Positions 55,183 through 64,000 of a DNA stretch of 64,000 nt are shown here, piece by piece. Both the position numbers and the translations under genes were made by a program. Source of the stretch: JAGTVG01 sp942491935 (GTDB lineage Bacteria; Bacteroidota; Bacteroidia; Cytophagales; Cyclobacteriaceae); contig CALOCZ010000020.1 of NCBI GenBank assembly GCA_942491935.1, positions 1-64,000 of the forward strand, in the 5' to 3' direction. The notes under the pieces are model-generated. The model had not been told where the DNA came from, made no database searches, and saw nothing but the letters and a program-made list of their open reading frames with translations. Each line of letters starts with the position of its first letter. Position 1 is the stretch's first letter.

Positions 55183-56346
55183 TTACTTTAATGTTAATGA
55201 TAAAGGATCAACGAGTTTCTGTTGCCTGATCATTGCCTCCCTCTGAATCGCTGCATAATACATAGCCAGTGGGCGGTAAATAAGATGCGACCATTTACTG
55301 AAAGGCATCCTTAAAAACCATGGAACGACAGCCATCAGATGTATGACATACGTTATATTGGCTGCTTCAAGAAATCCTGTTCTATGAAGGATATGTTGGA
55401 CAATGCCGGATATAACTATTATAAGAAGTAAAATAACAAACATCCAGTCAGTACTATGTGTTTTTTTATACTGTACATGTTTTTCTTTTACAATCCTTTG
55501 TCTTATAAAATAAATAGAACCGGTTAGTAATCCTACGGTTGCCAGGTATCCGAAAATATGTACTGACCAACCGTATTTCCGGTCCAGCCTGAAATGGTTC
55601 AATAAATAGCATTATCAGAACAATAGCATGATAGTATAACCCATCGCAAGTCCAAAATGTATCAGCCAGGGCATATATAATTTTGACTTAGCATTTTGGT
55701 CACATTCTGCATATCTTTTCTGTGTTAAGAAATGTAGAGGGACTTCATATAATTTTTTAAAATAAAGCCACCATGGTACTGGAATAGATATTCCTTTTAC
55801 CATGGTAAAATACCACATACGCAGCGCTCCTATCCAGAAGAAAAGAAACATAATGCCCCCTATGGTCAGGTCAAACGCATGAATAAATGAACTGGGTAGA
55901 AAAGCCCCTTCCCCGTCATACACTTGAAGACTGCCACCGGAAAATCCATAAAACGTCAGGTAAACACCGGTCAGGACAGCCAAGAGCAAGACGGTAATTA
56001 TCTCGCTTACCTTTGATTTAAAGAACTGATTGGCAATGCCTGTAATGTCATACCGCGATATCAACCAGCGCCGTAAACTCATCATTGTTTCACCGGGATC
56101 TGCTTCGCGGGGGCATTGTTCAGAACACTGTCCGCATTAATAACAGAGCGAGGGTTCGAGAGAAGTTTCTATTTTCTCCTCCAGTCCCATTTGCAGCTGC
56201 CGCATGGATTTCCTCGGAAACTTGAAGAAGTCATCTGCGTGGGAACAAACTGTAGAACAGTCCCCGCATTGATAACACAATTGAACATCCTCTGCTCCGA
56301 ATTTGTCGAGGACATCTATATAACTTGGATTTACTCTAATAGCCAT
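55183..56346 (-). CDS. HdrC-cytochrome b fusion, QmoC-like (damaged)
   Basis: The N-terminal ferredoxin-type part has CYQCGDCSTVCSHADDFF and CGQCSEQCPREADPGE. A NarI-like membrane part follows with about six helices (FYGFSGGSLQVYDG...; HIFGYLATVGLLTG; ISGIVQHILHRTGF; HLMAVVPWFLRMPFSKW), whose His residues could bind heme. Two lesions are present: TAA at 56137-56139 in the second cluster motif, where the family has an aromatic residue, and a stop pair near 55,613 that two compensating indels would remove. A clear Shine-Dalgarno supports the start at 56346. It would link the soluble enzymes to the quinone pool. Confidence 0.8.
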
Positions 56347-56351
56347 AATAA

Positions 56352-56358
56352 CCTCCTT
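56352..56358 (-). promoter_or_regulatory. ribosome binding site of the HdrC-cytochrome b gene
   Basis: AAGGAGG on the - strand, 5 nt before the ATG at 56346. It overlaps the end of the preceding HdrA-like gene. Strong Shine-Dalgarno sites are rare in Bacteroidota genes and decide this start over the upstream ATG at 56391. Confidence 0.75.
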
Positions 56359-58159
56359 ATAGGGTATGAACCGATTTTGCTTTTTCTTCAATTTCGCTTA
56401 AGGAAAGGCTGCTCATGCTGCCTATCCCCTTTTCGTTCGTTAAGCTGCCTAAAACGCCAGCAGCCACAGCTGATGCCTGTGCAACAGTATCCGGGATATC
56501 TTTAGGTGCCTGACACATACCAGCCACATAAATACCTCCTTTATCTGTGTCGGTTGGATTTCCATTATAATCCAGTTCTGACAACCAACCGTCAGAATCC
56601 CTGTCGACACCCAGCATTCTACTTAGAGCTTCAGTGCCGGGTGATGGAATTAGTCCTACAGCCAACACGACCATATCAACATCAAATTCTACCAACCTAT
56701 CATTGAAAATGTCTTCTCCACGAACAACCATTTGATCGTCATGCATAGATACATCTGCTGAATGTCCCCGGATAACATAGGTTCCTTCGGCTTTAATACG
56801 TTCAGCAAATTCCTCATAGCCTTTACCAAAAGCACGCATATCAATATAAAATTCGTATACATTTACATTGGGGATCTTTTCTTTTATGAGGTGTGCAAAC
56901 TTCAGCGAATACATACAACAAACCCGTGAACAGTAGGAATTGTAATTTTTATTCCTTGAACCCACACAATGGATTATAGCAACATTCCTTGGTGGAATCC
57001 CCTCCGGGGAGAAGATCCAGCTTTCCTCCTTGGTCTTGCGGTTTATTTTCTTCGTCTTTGTAACTATCCTTCCTCCAGTTGATCCTGAGGCGTTGGTCAG
57101 TCTTTCAAATTCCAATGAAGTCAGAACATTCGGATATCTACCATAACCATATTGATCGATATGACTGATATCCAACAACTCATACCCTGTTGCCAGAATA
57201 ATATTACCAACCTCAATGTCAAAAATTTGATCCTCTTCATCCAGATTAATGCAGTCTTTGGGACATTTCTTTACGCAATTCCCGCATTTTTCACCATTGG
57301 ATGTAACATACCTGCAATTCTCCCCATCTATCAGATAGGCATTAGGTACTGCCTGTGGAAAAGGAATGTAAATCGCTTTCCTAAAAGAAATACCGGCATC
57401 AAACTCACTTTCAACTTTAATTGGACATACAGCAACACACTCGTCGCAGGCAACACATGAATTTTCATCTACTCTTCGTGCTTCCTTCCTAATCTTAACC
57501 CTGTAAGCTCCTGGTTTACCACTCACTGAAACCACTTTTGAAAGAGTCATCATATTGATCATATCATGTTGTCCAACATCCACCATTTTTGGTGTAAGGA
57601 TACAGGCCGCACAATCGAGGGTGGGAAATGTTTTATCAAACATGGCCATATGACCACCAATTGTCCCAGTTTGCTCGACAAGGTATACCTGTTTCCCGGC
57701 ATTCGCTATCTCCAGGGAAGCCTGAATCCCGGCAATACCCGCACCGATAACTAAAGTAGAGTGATTTACCGGGTTACCACCTGGCACCGCGGCTAATGAA
57801 AACGGAACACCCATTGTGGCACAGGCAACGATGGCCTTGGCCCGGTCAAGAGTATGTCCATTTTTCACTCCATGTTCCTGAAAAGAGGCTAAGCGAACCT
57901 CACTGGTATTTCCACCTGACTTTGCCATGGCTTTGGTAAAAACAGGTTTAAAAAATCCCGGCAAGTCTCCCGCAACCACAATACGTTCCAGGTTTCTGGA
58001 TTTTATACTATCACTCAATTTAATTACATCGATTTCGGGGTTTATTCCTAGATTCTGTACTGATTCGACTTCCGGAAGATTTAATGCATATTTTGCTATG
58101 GCGTCAATGTCAATTTTCGATTGATCATCAACCTGGCAGAAAAAAACTCCGGTACGCAT
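56357..58159 (-). CDS. HdrA-like iron-sulfur flavoprotein (first copy)
   Basis: 600 residues, intact. FAD motif VIGAGIAGIQ is at 137-146. The segment LDCAACILTPKM (Cys183, Cys186) and an inserted two-cluster ferredoxin domain follow (CVACDECVAVCP at 235-246; Cys282, then CGNCVKKCP at 292-300). The N-terminal HdrA domain keeps only one of its usual cysteines (Cys8), and there is no C-terminal ferredoxin pair. These losses are the reverse of those in the second copy. Encoded directly after the hydrogenase genes, it probably docks MvhD. Confidence 0.87.
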   Translation of the reverse strand: MRTGVFFCQVDDQSKIDIDAIAKYALNLPEVESVQNLGINPEIDVIKLSDSIKSRNLERIVVAGDLPGFFKPVFTKAMAKSGGNTSEVRLASFQEHGVKNGHTLDRAKAIVACATMGVPFSLAAVPGGNPVNHSTLVIGAGIAGIQASLEIANAGKQVYLVEQTGTIGGHMAMFDKTFPTLDCAACILTPKMVDVGQHDMINMMTLSKVVSVSGKPGAYRVKIRKEARRVDENSCVACDECVAVCPIKVESEFDAGISFRKAIYIPFPQAVPNAYLIDGENCRYVTSNGEKCGNCVKKCPKDCINLDEEDQIFDIEVGNIILATGYELLDISHIDQYGYGRYPNVLTSLEFERLTNASGSTGGRIVTKTKKINRKTKEESWIFSPEGIPPRNVAIIHCVGSRNKNYNSYCSRVCCMYSLKFAHLIKEKIPNVNVYEFYIDMRAFGKGYEEFAERIKAEGTYVIRGHSADVSMHDDQMVVRGEDIFNDRLVEFDVDMVVLAVGLIPSPGTEALSRMLGVDRDSDGWLSELDYNGNPTDTDKGGIYVAGMCQAPKDIPDTVAQASAVAAGVLGSLTNEKGIGSMSSLSLSEIEEKAKSVHTL

Positions 58160-58188
58160 ATTTATTGATTTTTTGTTTTACAGTTTTT

Positions 58189-59650
58189 TTAATCTCTCTG
58201 GATCCTTTGCAGTAATTTCCCATCTGCATCTTTAATCTCAACAATCATTGGCATATCGCCTGGTAGACTGTGGGTTGCACATGAAAAGCAAGGATCATAG
58301 GCCCGGAAAGCCATTTCGATCATATTCAAAATTCCGTCGGAAACCTCAGTGCCCTTTTTAATCAGGCCCTCGGCTGCTTTTTTGATCGACATATTGATGG
58401 CAGCATTGTTGTTTGTAGTTCCAACAATAATATTCACCTTGGTTACAACACCTTTGTCATCCGTCCAATAGTGATGTGTTAAGGTACCCCGTTGAGCTTC
58501 GACTGTGTCAACGCCCTCTCCCACTACCTTATCAATAGGGGCTCTAAGTTCCTTTCCGGTTATATCAGGATCCTGTGCCAACTCAAGGCAGTGTTCCGAG
58601 GAATACAGCAGTTCAACCAGTCTTGCCCAATGCATGGCCAGGGTATTATGGACAGGTTTGCCACCTAGAACTCCATACATACGCTCATACTCTTTCTGAG
58701 CCAGTGGTGTAGCCATGCCATCAGCGGCATTCAACCTTGACAATGGTGTCGCATGATATACACCGGAGTCCTGACCGTCGACAAATCCTTTCCAGCCAAT
58801 TTGTTTCAGGTAGGGAAACTTCAGGTAACTCCATGATTCTACATGTTCTGCAACATAATCCAGGTATTCTGATGGCGCATATTTATACAATTCATCACCA
58901 TTGGTATCCACAACCCTTATTTTTCCATCGTAGAAGTTTACCTTTTTTTCATCCACCAGACCCATAGAATGAAGTTTTAAGGAATATGGGCCATTTAGAA
59001 TCATATCGACATAATCTTTGTTTTCCAATACAACCTCTTCAAATAATTTGATTGAAAATTTCGAAAACTCAATAAAACCTTTGGCTTTTTCGACAATATC
59101 ATCCCTCTGTTCTTCCGGTAGACCTTTTCCGAACCCCACCGGGAATATTCATCATACCTGAGTCTGGTGACCTGCCAAGCAAAGCCTGGATTTCCTGTGC
59201 AATCCGTCTTTGTTTGATCACTTCCGTACCTATCTCTATCCCTACTTTGCCAATTACACCAAGGATATTTCTTTCGGATTTTGGGGCATCTGGCCCTACC
59301 ACAAAATCAGGAGCCGCAAGGGCAAAAAAATGGGCAATATGGCTGTGAACAAAATGTGCCATATAAAACAGCTCTCTTAGTTTCCTGGCTGTAGGTGGGG
59401 GTTTTACCCCGTAAACAGCATCAACCGCTTTTCCTGAAGCCATATGATGACAACCCGGACAAACCCCACAAATTTTGGTGACAATATAAGGCAATTCTTC
59501 AACAGGTCTTCCTTCGCAGAATTTTTCAAATCCCCGCAACTCGGGTACCTGAAAAAAGACATTTTTTACTTCACCCTCATCATCAAGAAAAATCTCAATT
59601 TTCCCATGTTCTTCCAGGCGTGTTATTGGATCAATGGTAATTCTTTTCAT
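58189..59650 (-). CDS. mvhA: [NiFe] hydrogenase large subunit, MvhA-like (one frameshift)
   Basis: Carries the NiFe active site of a cytosolic group 3-type hydrogenase. L1 motif CGVCPGCHHM is at residues 61-70 and L2 motif DPCFSCATH near the C-terminus, followed by a 24-residue tail typical of the precursor form that a maturation protease trims. One missing base near 59,140 breaks the frame between GMMNIPGG and GFGKGLPEEQ. The start at 59650 (MKRITIDPITR) is supported by the conserved N-terminus. The small subunit gene overlaps it. Confidence 0.92.
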
Positions 59651-60616
59651 GATACTTTTTTCTAAGCATTGACTTTGGCAAGCTGTAACGGTATAAGTAA
59701 CCGGCAGGATCCACAAGATCATCCAATACCCTTTCTATTTCATTCGGATCTTTAGCTTCGATGATGCTGGCAATGGCAGACATCATTTTTGTTCCAGGAT
59801 CTACGGCATCAGATGTTGGTCCATAACAACCTCGGCAAGGGGCATTTCCCTTGATGCATCGATAATTGCATCCTGTCCGTGTTGTAGGCCCCATGCATAA
59901 GCAAGCCCTGCTCCATAAAACAGGTTACACCATCATCTTCCACTTCCCAGGGCGCATAGAATTTTTTAATGGTTTTTTCCGCTTTTGGTTCGAATGCATT
60001 CGTCACATTGTGCTTTTTCACCAGCACCAATTACAGAACCTTTAGGAGGGAGTACTGCCCCGCTGACAATTGCTGTAAAAACTTCAACAAGCCTGTCAGT
60101 CTGTGGAGGACATCCCGGGATAAAGTAATCAACATCAACAACATCAGCGAGGGTCATTACATCCTCGTAGTATGCGGGCAATTCCAATTTGCCTTCTTCA
60201 ACCTGAAACTCAACTTCAGGGTATTTGTGTTCAATATTGACAGTGGATTCACTGTCTATGTATACCCGGTCAAGCAATTCCTTTCTGGTTGAAAAATTGG
60301 CGAGGCCGGGAATGCCTCCCAGGTGGGCGCAGCTCCCATAAGCAACCAAGATTTTGCTCTTTTTTCGCAAAACTTTTGCCATATGCTCATTTTCGCTATT
60401 TCTGATGGCACCATTAAATAATGTGAGGTCAACAGATGCATCCGGCATCTTTTCCACATCCTCATATTTTATATCCAATGCTATGGGCCAGAACACCAGA
60501 TCTGCTGCCTCTACACTATCAAATAGTTTTTCATGCACATCAAGTACAGAAACACAGCATCCTCCGCAGGCCGATGCCCAATAAACAGCCAATTTGATTT
60601 TCTCTTTTCCCATCAT
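59631..60616 (-). CDS. mvhG: [NiFe] hydrogenase small subunit, MvhG-like (frameshifted)
   Basis: Binds the proximal and distal [4Fe-4S] clusters. Cysteine motifs WASACGGCCVSVLD, YGSCAHLGG, IPGCPP, and after the second break CMGPTTRTGCNYRCIKGNAPCRGCYGP fit. Single extra bases near 59,980 and near 59,897 (in short A or CTTA runs) shift the frame twice; removal restores one protein of about 327 residues. It overlaps the large-subunit start by 20 nt, so the two are probably translated together. Confidence 0.88.
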
Positions 60617-60629
60617 TTAAAAGTTTAGA

Positions 60630-61055
60630 TTATGCAATAACTTCTATTGATTCCTTGATATGGGATGGCCCCAATTCTGCAATTTTTTGGGTAAAGTCAT
60701 TGATCAATTCAGCATATTGCTTGCCTTCACTCGCACTGATCCATTCCAGTTTTAACCGCTCCTTTTCAATGCCCATTTGCTGAATATATTTCTGGAGAAT
60801 ATGGTATCTGCGAAGACATCTATAGTTGCCTTCCTGGTAATGGCAGTCTCCCGGGTGGCAACCGCAAATGAGTACACCATCTGCGCCCTGTTTGAATGCT
60901 TTGAGCACAAAAGTGGGTTCAACCCGACCTGAACACATAACCCGGATTGCCTGTACATTTGGCAAATATTCCATTCGTGATGTGCCCGCCAGGTCTGCAC
61001 CGGTATAGGAGCACCATTTACATAGAAATGCGATAATTTTTGGATTGAATTCCAT
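60630..61055 (-). CDS. mvhD: F420-non-reducing hydrogenase iron-sulfur subunit D, MvhD-like
   Basis: 141 residues, intact. Two cysteine segments, CKWCSYTGADLAG and VMCSGRVEPTFVLKAF with CGCHPGDCHYQEGN, match the MvhD/FlpD [2Fe-2S] protein that passes electrons from the hydrogenase to HdrA. It is the first gene of the operon and has a strong ribosome binding site. Confidence 0.9.
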   Translation of the reverse strand: MEFNPKIIAFLCKWCSYTGADLAGTSRMEYLPNVQAIRVMCSGRVEPTFVLKAFKQGADGVLICGCHPGDCHYQEGNYRCLRRYHILQKYIQQMGIEKERLKLEWISASEGKQYAELINDFTQKIAELGPSHIKESIEVIA

Positions 61056-61061
61056 AAAAAT

Positions 61062-61069
61062 CTCCTTCC
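61062..61069 (-). promoter_or_regulatory. ribosome binding site of mvhD
   Basis: GGAAGGAG on the - strand, about 6 nt before the ATG at 61055. It fixes the operon start. Confidence 0.75.
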
Positions 61070-61631
61070 AGAAATATTAATATGATTTTGATTTGGTTAA
61101 ATGCTTAAATTCAGATAATAAGTAAAGACGAGTGGCTTTTAATTCTAAATTTAGAATATTCTGTGTGTATATCCCGTCTCCCTTACGATACGGATAGAAT
61201 ATTATACATATGAAGAACAATATTCCTCTTTTATTAACTCTACGCTTATCCCATTTATTGAGATATATTTGCTTCATTTTAAAGCATTTTTTTCACATTA
61301 AATGCATATGTAACATACTCAATTTTTTACCTGAAAACAAGCATTTGTAATACTTTATAATAATTTTAACTATTTATTTATTGTGATTAATAAACATATA
61401 AATTATAAATACATTTCCATATTAAAGCATTTTGCGTATTTTAAAACAATTATCAGGCCTTTGTATAAAATATTATTCGATATTTATTGTTCTTTATAGA
61501 ATTATATTTTTTAATATCGGTCAAATTCAAATTATGTAATTAAGTGAAATTGATCTAATTTTAATGTGATTTAATGAACATTATCTGAAATATCTTAAAT
61601 ATATTCGAATATTATATAAAATTAATTTTTT

Positions 61632-61649
61632 ATGTGACTATATTCACAT
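61632..61649 (+). promoter_or_regulatory. Rex operator (or CRP-type site)
   Basis: ATGTGACTATATTCACAT agrees with the Rex consensus TTGTGAANNNNTTCACAA at all but the outer bases and position 7. It lies 4 nt upstream of the rex start, fitting autorepression. The same core, TGTGA-N6-TCACA, also fits CRP-family proteins, so the regulator is not proven. Confidence 0.65.
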
Positions 61650-61653
61650 TATC

Positions 61654-62331
61654 ATGCAAATTAAGAAAAATATAAAACGGCTGTTGCTGTACAGGCTATG
61701 TCTTGTAAAATTCAAGGAAATGGGATTTAAAAGGGTATATTCCTATAATCTTGGTCATGAAGCAGGTGTTTCAGCGGAACAGATAAGAAAAGACTTTTCT
61801 CATTTTAAAATAACAGGAAATAAAAAGGGCGGTTATGACATAGATAGTGTATTAGATAAGTTAAACTTTATTTTCAGAAAGAACGAACTACAAAAAGTAA
61901 TTATCGTTGGAATGGGGAATATTGGAAGGGCATTATCGCATTATGAATGTGGATTTACTGAACGCCGCCAGTATATTGTTGCCGGATTCGACATAGATCC
62001 TGTTAAAATAAGGAAAACATATAATGTCCCTGTATATCATATGCGTAGTATGGATGAGTATATCAGGACCAATAATATTCAGATAGCCATTATGGCTGTA
62101 CCCTCTATTTCGGCCCAGGAAGTTTGCTCCATTCTTGTTGAATCAGGAATTAAAGGGATCATGAATTTTTCACCTGTTTTATTGCAGGTACCGGAAGATG
62201 TTATTGTAAATAATATCAATCTCTGCGATGAACTGGAAATTGTTATTTACACAGCAGTAAATTCATATACATTTAATGAAAATATGATTGATAATTTAGC
62301 TTCACATGAATCCCTGGGAGATGGGGAATAA
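61654..62331 (+). CDS. rex: redox-sensing transcriptional repressor Rex (copy 2)
   Basis: 225 residues. The winged helix (KRLLLYRLCLVKF; SAEQIRKDFSHF) and NAD(H)-binding domain (IVGMGNIGRAL; AGFDIDPVKIRKTY) are intact, with FSPVLL near the end and a short extension. It is divergent from the mvh/hdr operon and has an operator-like site at its own start. It is the likely NADH/NAD+ sensor for hydrogenase expression (inference). Confidence 0.93.
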   Translation: MQIKKNIKRLLLYRLCLVKFKEMGFKRVYSYNLGHEAGVSAEQIRKDFSHFKITGNKKGGYDIDSVLDKLNFIFRKNELQKVIIVGMGNIGRALSHYECGFTERRQYIVAGFDIDPVKIRKTYNVPVYHMRSMDEYIRTNNIQIAIMAVPSISAQEVCSILVESGIKGIMNFSPVLLQVPEDVIVNNINLCDELEIVIYTAVNSYTFNENMIDNLASHESLGDGE

Positions 62332-62363
62332 AAGTTCCAAGCGATTTTTAACAGGCTGTTTTT

Positions 62364-63337
62364 TTAAAATTTGAAGTTCTTTATTCTATTTTTTTTATTT
62401 ATCACTAAAAATACCCCAATATTAAACCTGTAAGTGGGGGCCAACTATGTACCTGTAACGTGGGCATAGATTGGCAGATCTGCTGAGAAATTAAGGGACA
62501 GCGTTGATGTGATAAAATAGGTAGCACCTGGTGTTATGAAAAGAAAATGACCACCGGTATTAGGCAACTCTCTCTCATTAAATTCATCCACAGCCTGATG
62601 CCTGTATCTGAGGGTAAGTCCAAGATCGAAAACCTGTTTCCTTAAGTTGAACTTCTCAACTACGGCTATCTGCCCAAGGAATTCATTCCCGAATTGATAT
62701 GATTGACCATTAAAATAATCAGGATTTATACCATTAAAACTATTCACAACCGATACAGAAGATCCCATTGAGGGCCGAAATTCAAATGAACGGTTATAAA
62801 ATCCATACAATAAAGCATCCCAGGCCCCACTTCCAGGTTGACGATCGGCATTGAGAATAATCCCATCCTCTCTGGTAAAATCAATGCGCCCAGTTGGAAT
62901 TTTCGGACCAACACCGATCATCAGATTCTGTCGGGTATCTTCCGGATTCGTGATGCAGTATTTAAGGAGAAGAACCATGTCCCCCAACCCATGCGTAGAA
63001 ATAAAATCGGTCTTGCCAAATTGATTGATTGTCCTTTACTGGTTAACATAGGACATCAAAACATCTGCCACAATTCGTTCTGTAAAGCCATAGCTTACTT
63101 CAGCAAGAATCGACCTTGTAATCCGTTCACGGTAATTGTCTCTTAACTCATTCGAGCCCTCTTTTAAAGTTCTAAGCACATTTTGATCAAAGTATAAATT
63201 AAATTGCCAGGTGCCTTTATCCCCGGGGGTAATCCCAGGTTAGTAGACAATGGCACACCCCCGGGACAGCATGTCTGAGCTATTACTTCTATCAGAGGAA
63301 AAAGTAAAAGGAACAATATCGGCATAATCCTTAACAT
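62364..63337 (-). CDS. outer-membrane protein of unknown function (damaged)
   Basis: About 320 residues are recoverable. A signal peptide is followed by a short Cys-containing segment (TCCPGGVPLSTNLGLPPG), then beta-barrel-like strands (WQFNLYFDQN; RSFEFRPSMGSSVSVV; GATYFITSTLSLNFSADL; APTYRFNIGVFLV). A frameshift near 63,200 and in-frame TAA at 63036-63038 and TAG at 62445-62447 interrupt it; in each case the same frame continues with plausible residues. Possibly lost a real function, or sequence error. Confidence 0.6.
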
Positions 63338-63465
63338 AGATATCAAAAGACGATAGGGGTATTTGGCCCTTACAGTTATTAGTGACAGATCCATTAAATG
63401 TAAGGCATGCGACATTTAGAAAATGCACCGGACTGGCATGATATGTCTATTGATTTGAAAGACAG

Positions 63466-63999
63466 CTACCATTTCCATCCAAATCCCGTCTGGAGTACAT
63501 AGTCCAGATCCGTTGCACTTTCAGGTGGTTGATTGTCATAGTTCATGGAATAGCTGAACTTAATATAAAAATCATCATCAAACCACATTTCATACCTCGT
63601 TTCTATTTTGAAATCTACACGCCAACGACCGCTTTCCGTTAAACTGGGATAGGCAGTGAGGTTCGTCAGGAGATCAAGGTCGCCTACATTGAACATATTA
63701 TATTCAGTACTCAAAAATGCCTCCATACTTTGCCTGTTTGGTATGGGTTCAGCGCCGACAGAATCTGCGAAATAATGTTCATTATTGTAGTTGCCCCCTG
63801 CTGCAAAGCCCAAGTAAGATTTATTGGTATGGACCAGAAATTTACCCATACCAATCTTTGCGGTTGTCCTTCGGTCAAGATTCAGCTCAGTACTCATCAG
63901 TAAATCAACTGAAGCCAAAGTATACCAGTCTTTGGGGAGAAAATAACGATGACTGATCCCTGTTTCAGTTCGATCAATGTTTTCCGTCTCATCCTGCCT
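63466..63999 (-). CDS. DUF481-like outer-membrane protein (5' end beyond window)
   Basis: The frame is open from the right edge and ends FGWKW at the TGA-side stop, giving 177 codons. Repeated amphipathic strands (TGISHRYFLPKDWYTLAS; YLGFAAGGNYNNEHY; WRVDFKIETRYEMWF; YIKFSYSMNYD) fit the DUF481 family of outer-membrane barrels with aromatic C-terminus. Function unknown. Confidence 0.65.
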   Translation of the reverse strand, partial: RQDETENIDRTETGISHRYFLPKDWYTLASVDLLMSTELNLDRRTTAKIGMGKFLVHTNKSYLGFAAGGNYNNEHYFADSVGAEPIPNRQSMEAFLSTEYNMFNVGDLDLLTNLTAYPSLTESGRWRVDFKIETRYEMWFDDDFYIKFSYSMNYDNQPPESATDLDYVLQTGFGWKW

Positions 64000-64000
64000 T

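Larger units (their letters stand above)
61056..61653. other. AT-rich divergent region between mvhD and rex copy 2
   Basis: 598 nt with no supported gene; a 66-codon reverse frame at 61077-61277 has no protein-like pattern. It should contain promoters for the hydrogenase operon and rex. Apart from the operator at 61,632 two similar AT-rich motifs stand out (TGTGATTAATAAACAT at 61382 and TGTGATTTAATGAACAT at 61565), of unknown meaning. Confidence 0.5.

Noticed and set aside
61077..61277. 66-codon reverse ORF between mvhD and rex
   Set aside because: No homology-like pattern, AT-rich composition and position in a divergent promoter region.
61283..61580. Further Rex operators (TTGTGATTAATAAACATA at 61381 and similar at 61563)
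   Set aside because: Only one half-site matches; the other half is out of register.

Overview
The window looks like a metagenomic contig in which DNA from two unrelated bacteria is joined near position 15,440. Positions 1 to about 15,440 are GC-rich. They encode a mannose-type phosphotransferase system, HprK, a GWxTD-domain protein and SAM-cycle enzymes, which suggests an uncultured FCB-group lineage of the Krumholzibacteriota/Eisenbacteria/Latescibacterota kind (inference). From about 15,440 to 64,000 the DNA is AT-rich and typical of Bacteroidota: lipoprotein sulfatases, GH29 and GH78 glycosidases, DUF4421 and DUF481 proteins, a MacB/FtsX-like permease and mostly absent Shine-Dalgarno sites. 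The join falls inside one open reading frame that fuses the middle of a GMC oxidoreductase to the middle of a GWxTD protein. An assembly chimera is the simplest reading.

Left part: lipA, hpf, hprK, PTS IIA, PTS IIB, a GH57 glucanotransferase, PTS IIC, PTS IID, ptsH, ptsI, a phosphoglucose/phosphomannose isomerase, a sugar nucleotidyltransferase, metK and ahcY run on the + strand with short gaps or ATGA-type overlaps. A strong terminator follows at 13,875. The GWxTD gene lies on the - strand. Ten of these genes carry single-base frameshifts, so the sequence is probably unpolished; the coordinates given span the reconstructed genes.

Right part: a GMC dehydrogenase with its small subunit, a PKD lipoprotein, a GOLPH3-like protein, a sulfatase, an alpha-L-fucosidase, a class III cyclase-TPR protein, outer-membrane barrels and a sigma-54 activator come first (15.4-30 kb). 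A second sulfatase at 30.9-33 kb has its signal peptide split by 579 nt of almost pure purine. Then follow an alpha-carbonic anhydrase cluster, a malic enzyme, an MFS transporter, a glycosidase-like lipoprotein, a first Rex, a CehA/McbA PHP hydrolase, a large ABC-type permease with a sigma-54 promoter and tandem upstream palindromes, an FMN glutamate-synthase-like enzyme and an alpha-L-rhamnosidase (36-52.5 kb).

The most distinctive block is 52.7-62.3 kb. A - strand operon encodes MvhD, MvhG and MvhA (a cytosolic [NiFe] hydrogenase), an HdrA-like flavoprotein, an HdrC-cytochrome b fusion resembling QmoC, and a second HdrA-like flavoprotein. A hydrogenase maturation protease is convergent with it. 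A second Rex is divergent and has a near-consensus operator just before its start. HdrB is absent, and the two HdrA-like proteins have complementary sets of iron-sulfur domains. This suggests a membrane-attached hydrogenase/flavoprotein complex that links H2 to quinone and perhaps ferredoxin, controlled by NADH/NAD+ through Rex (inference).

No tRNA, rRNA, CRISPR array, insertion sequence or phage gene was recognised.
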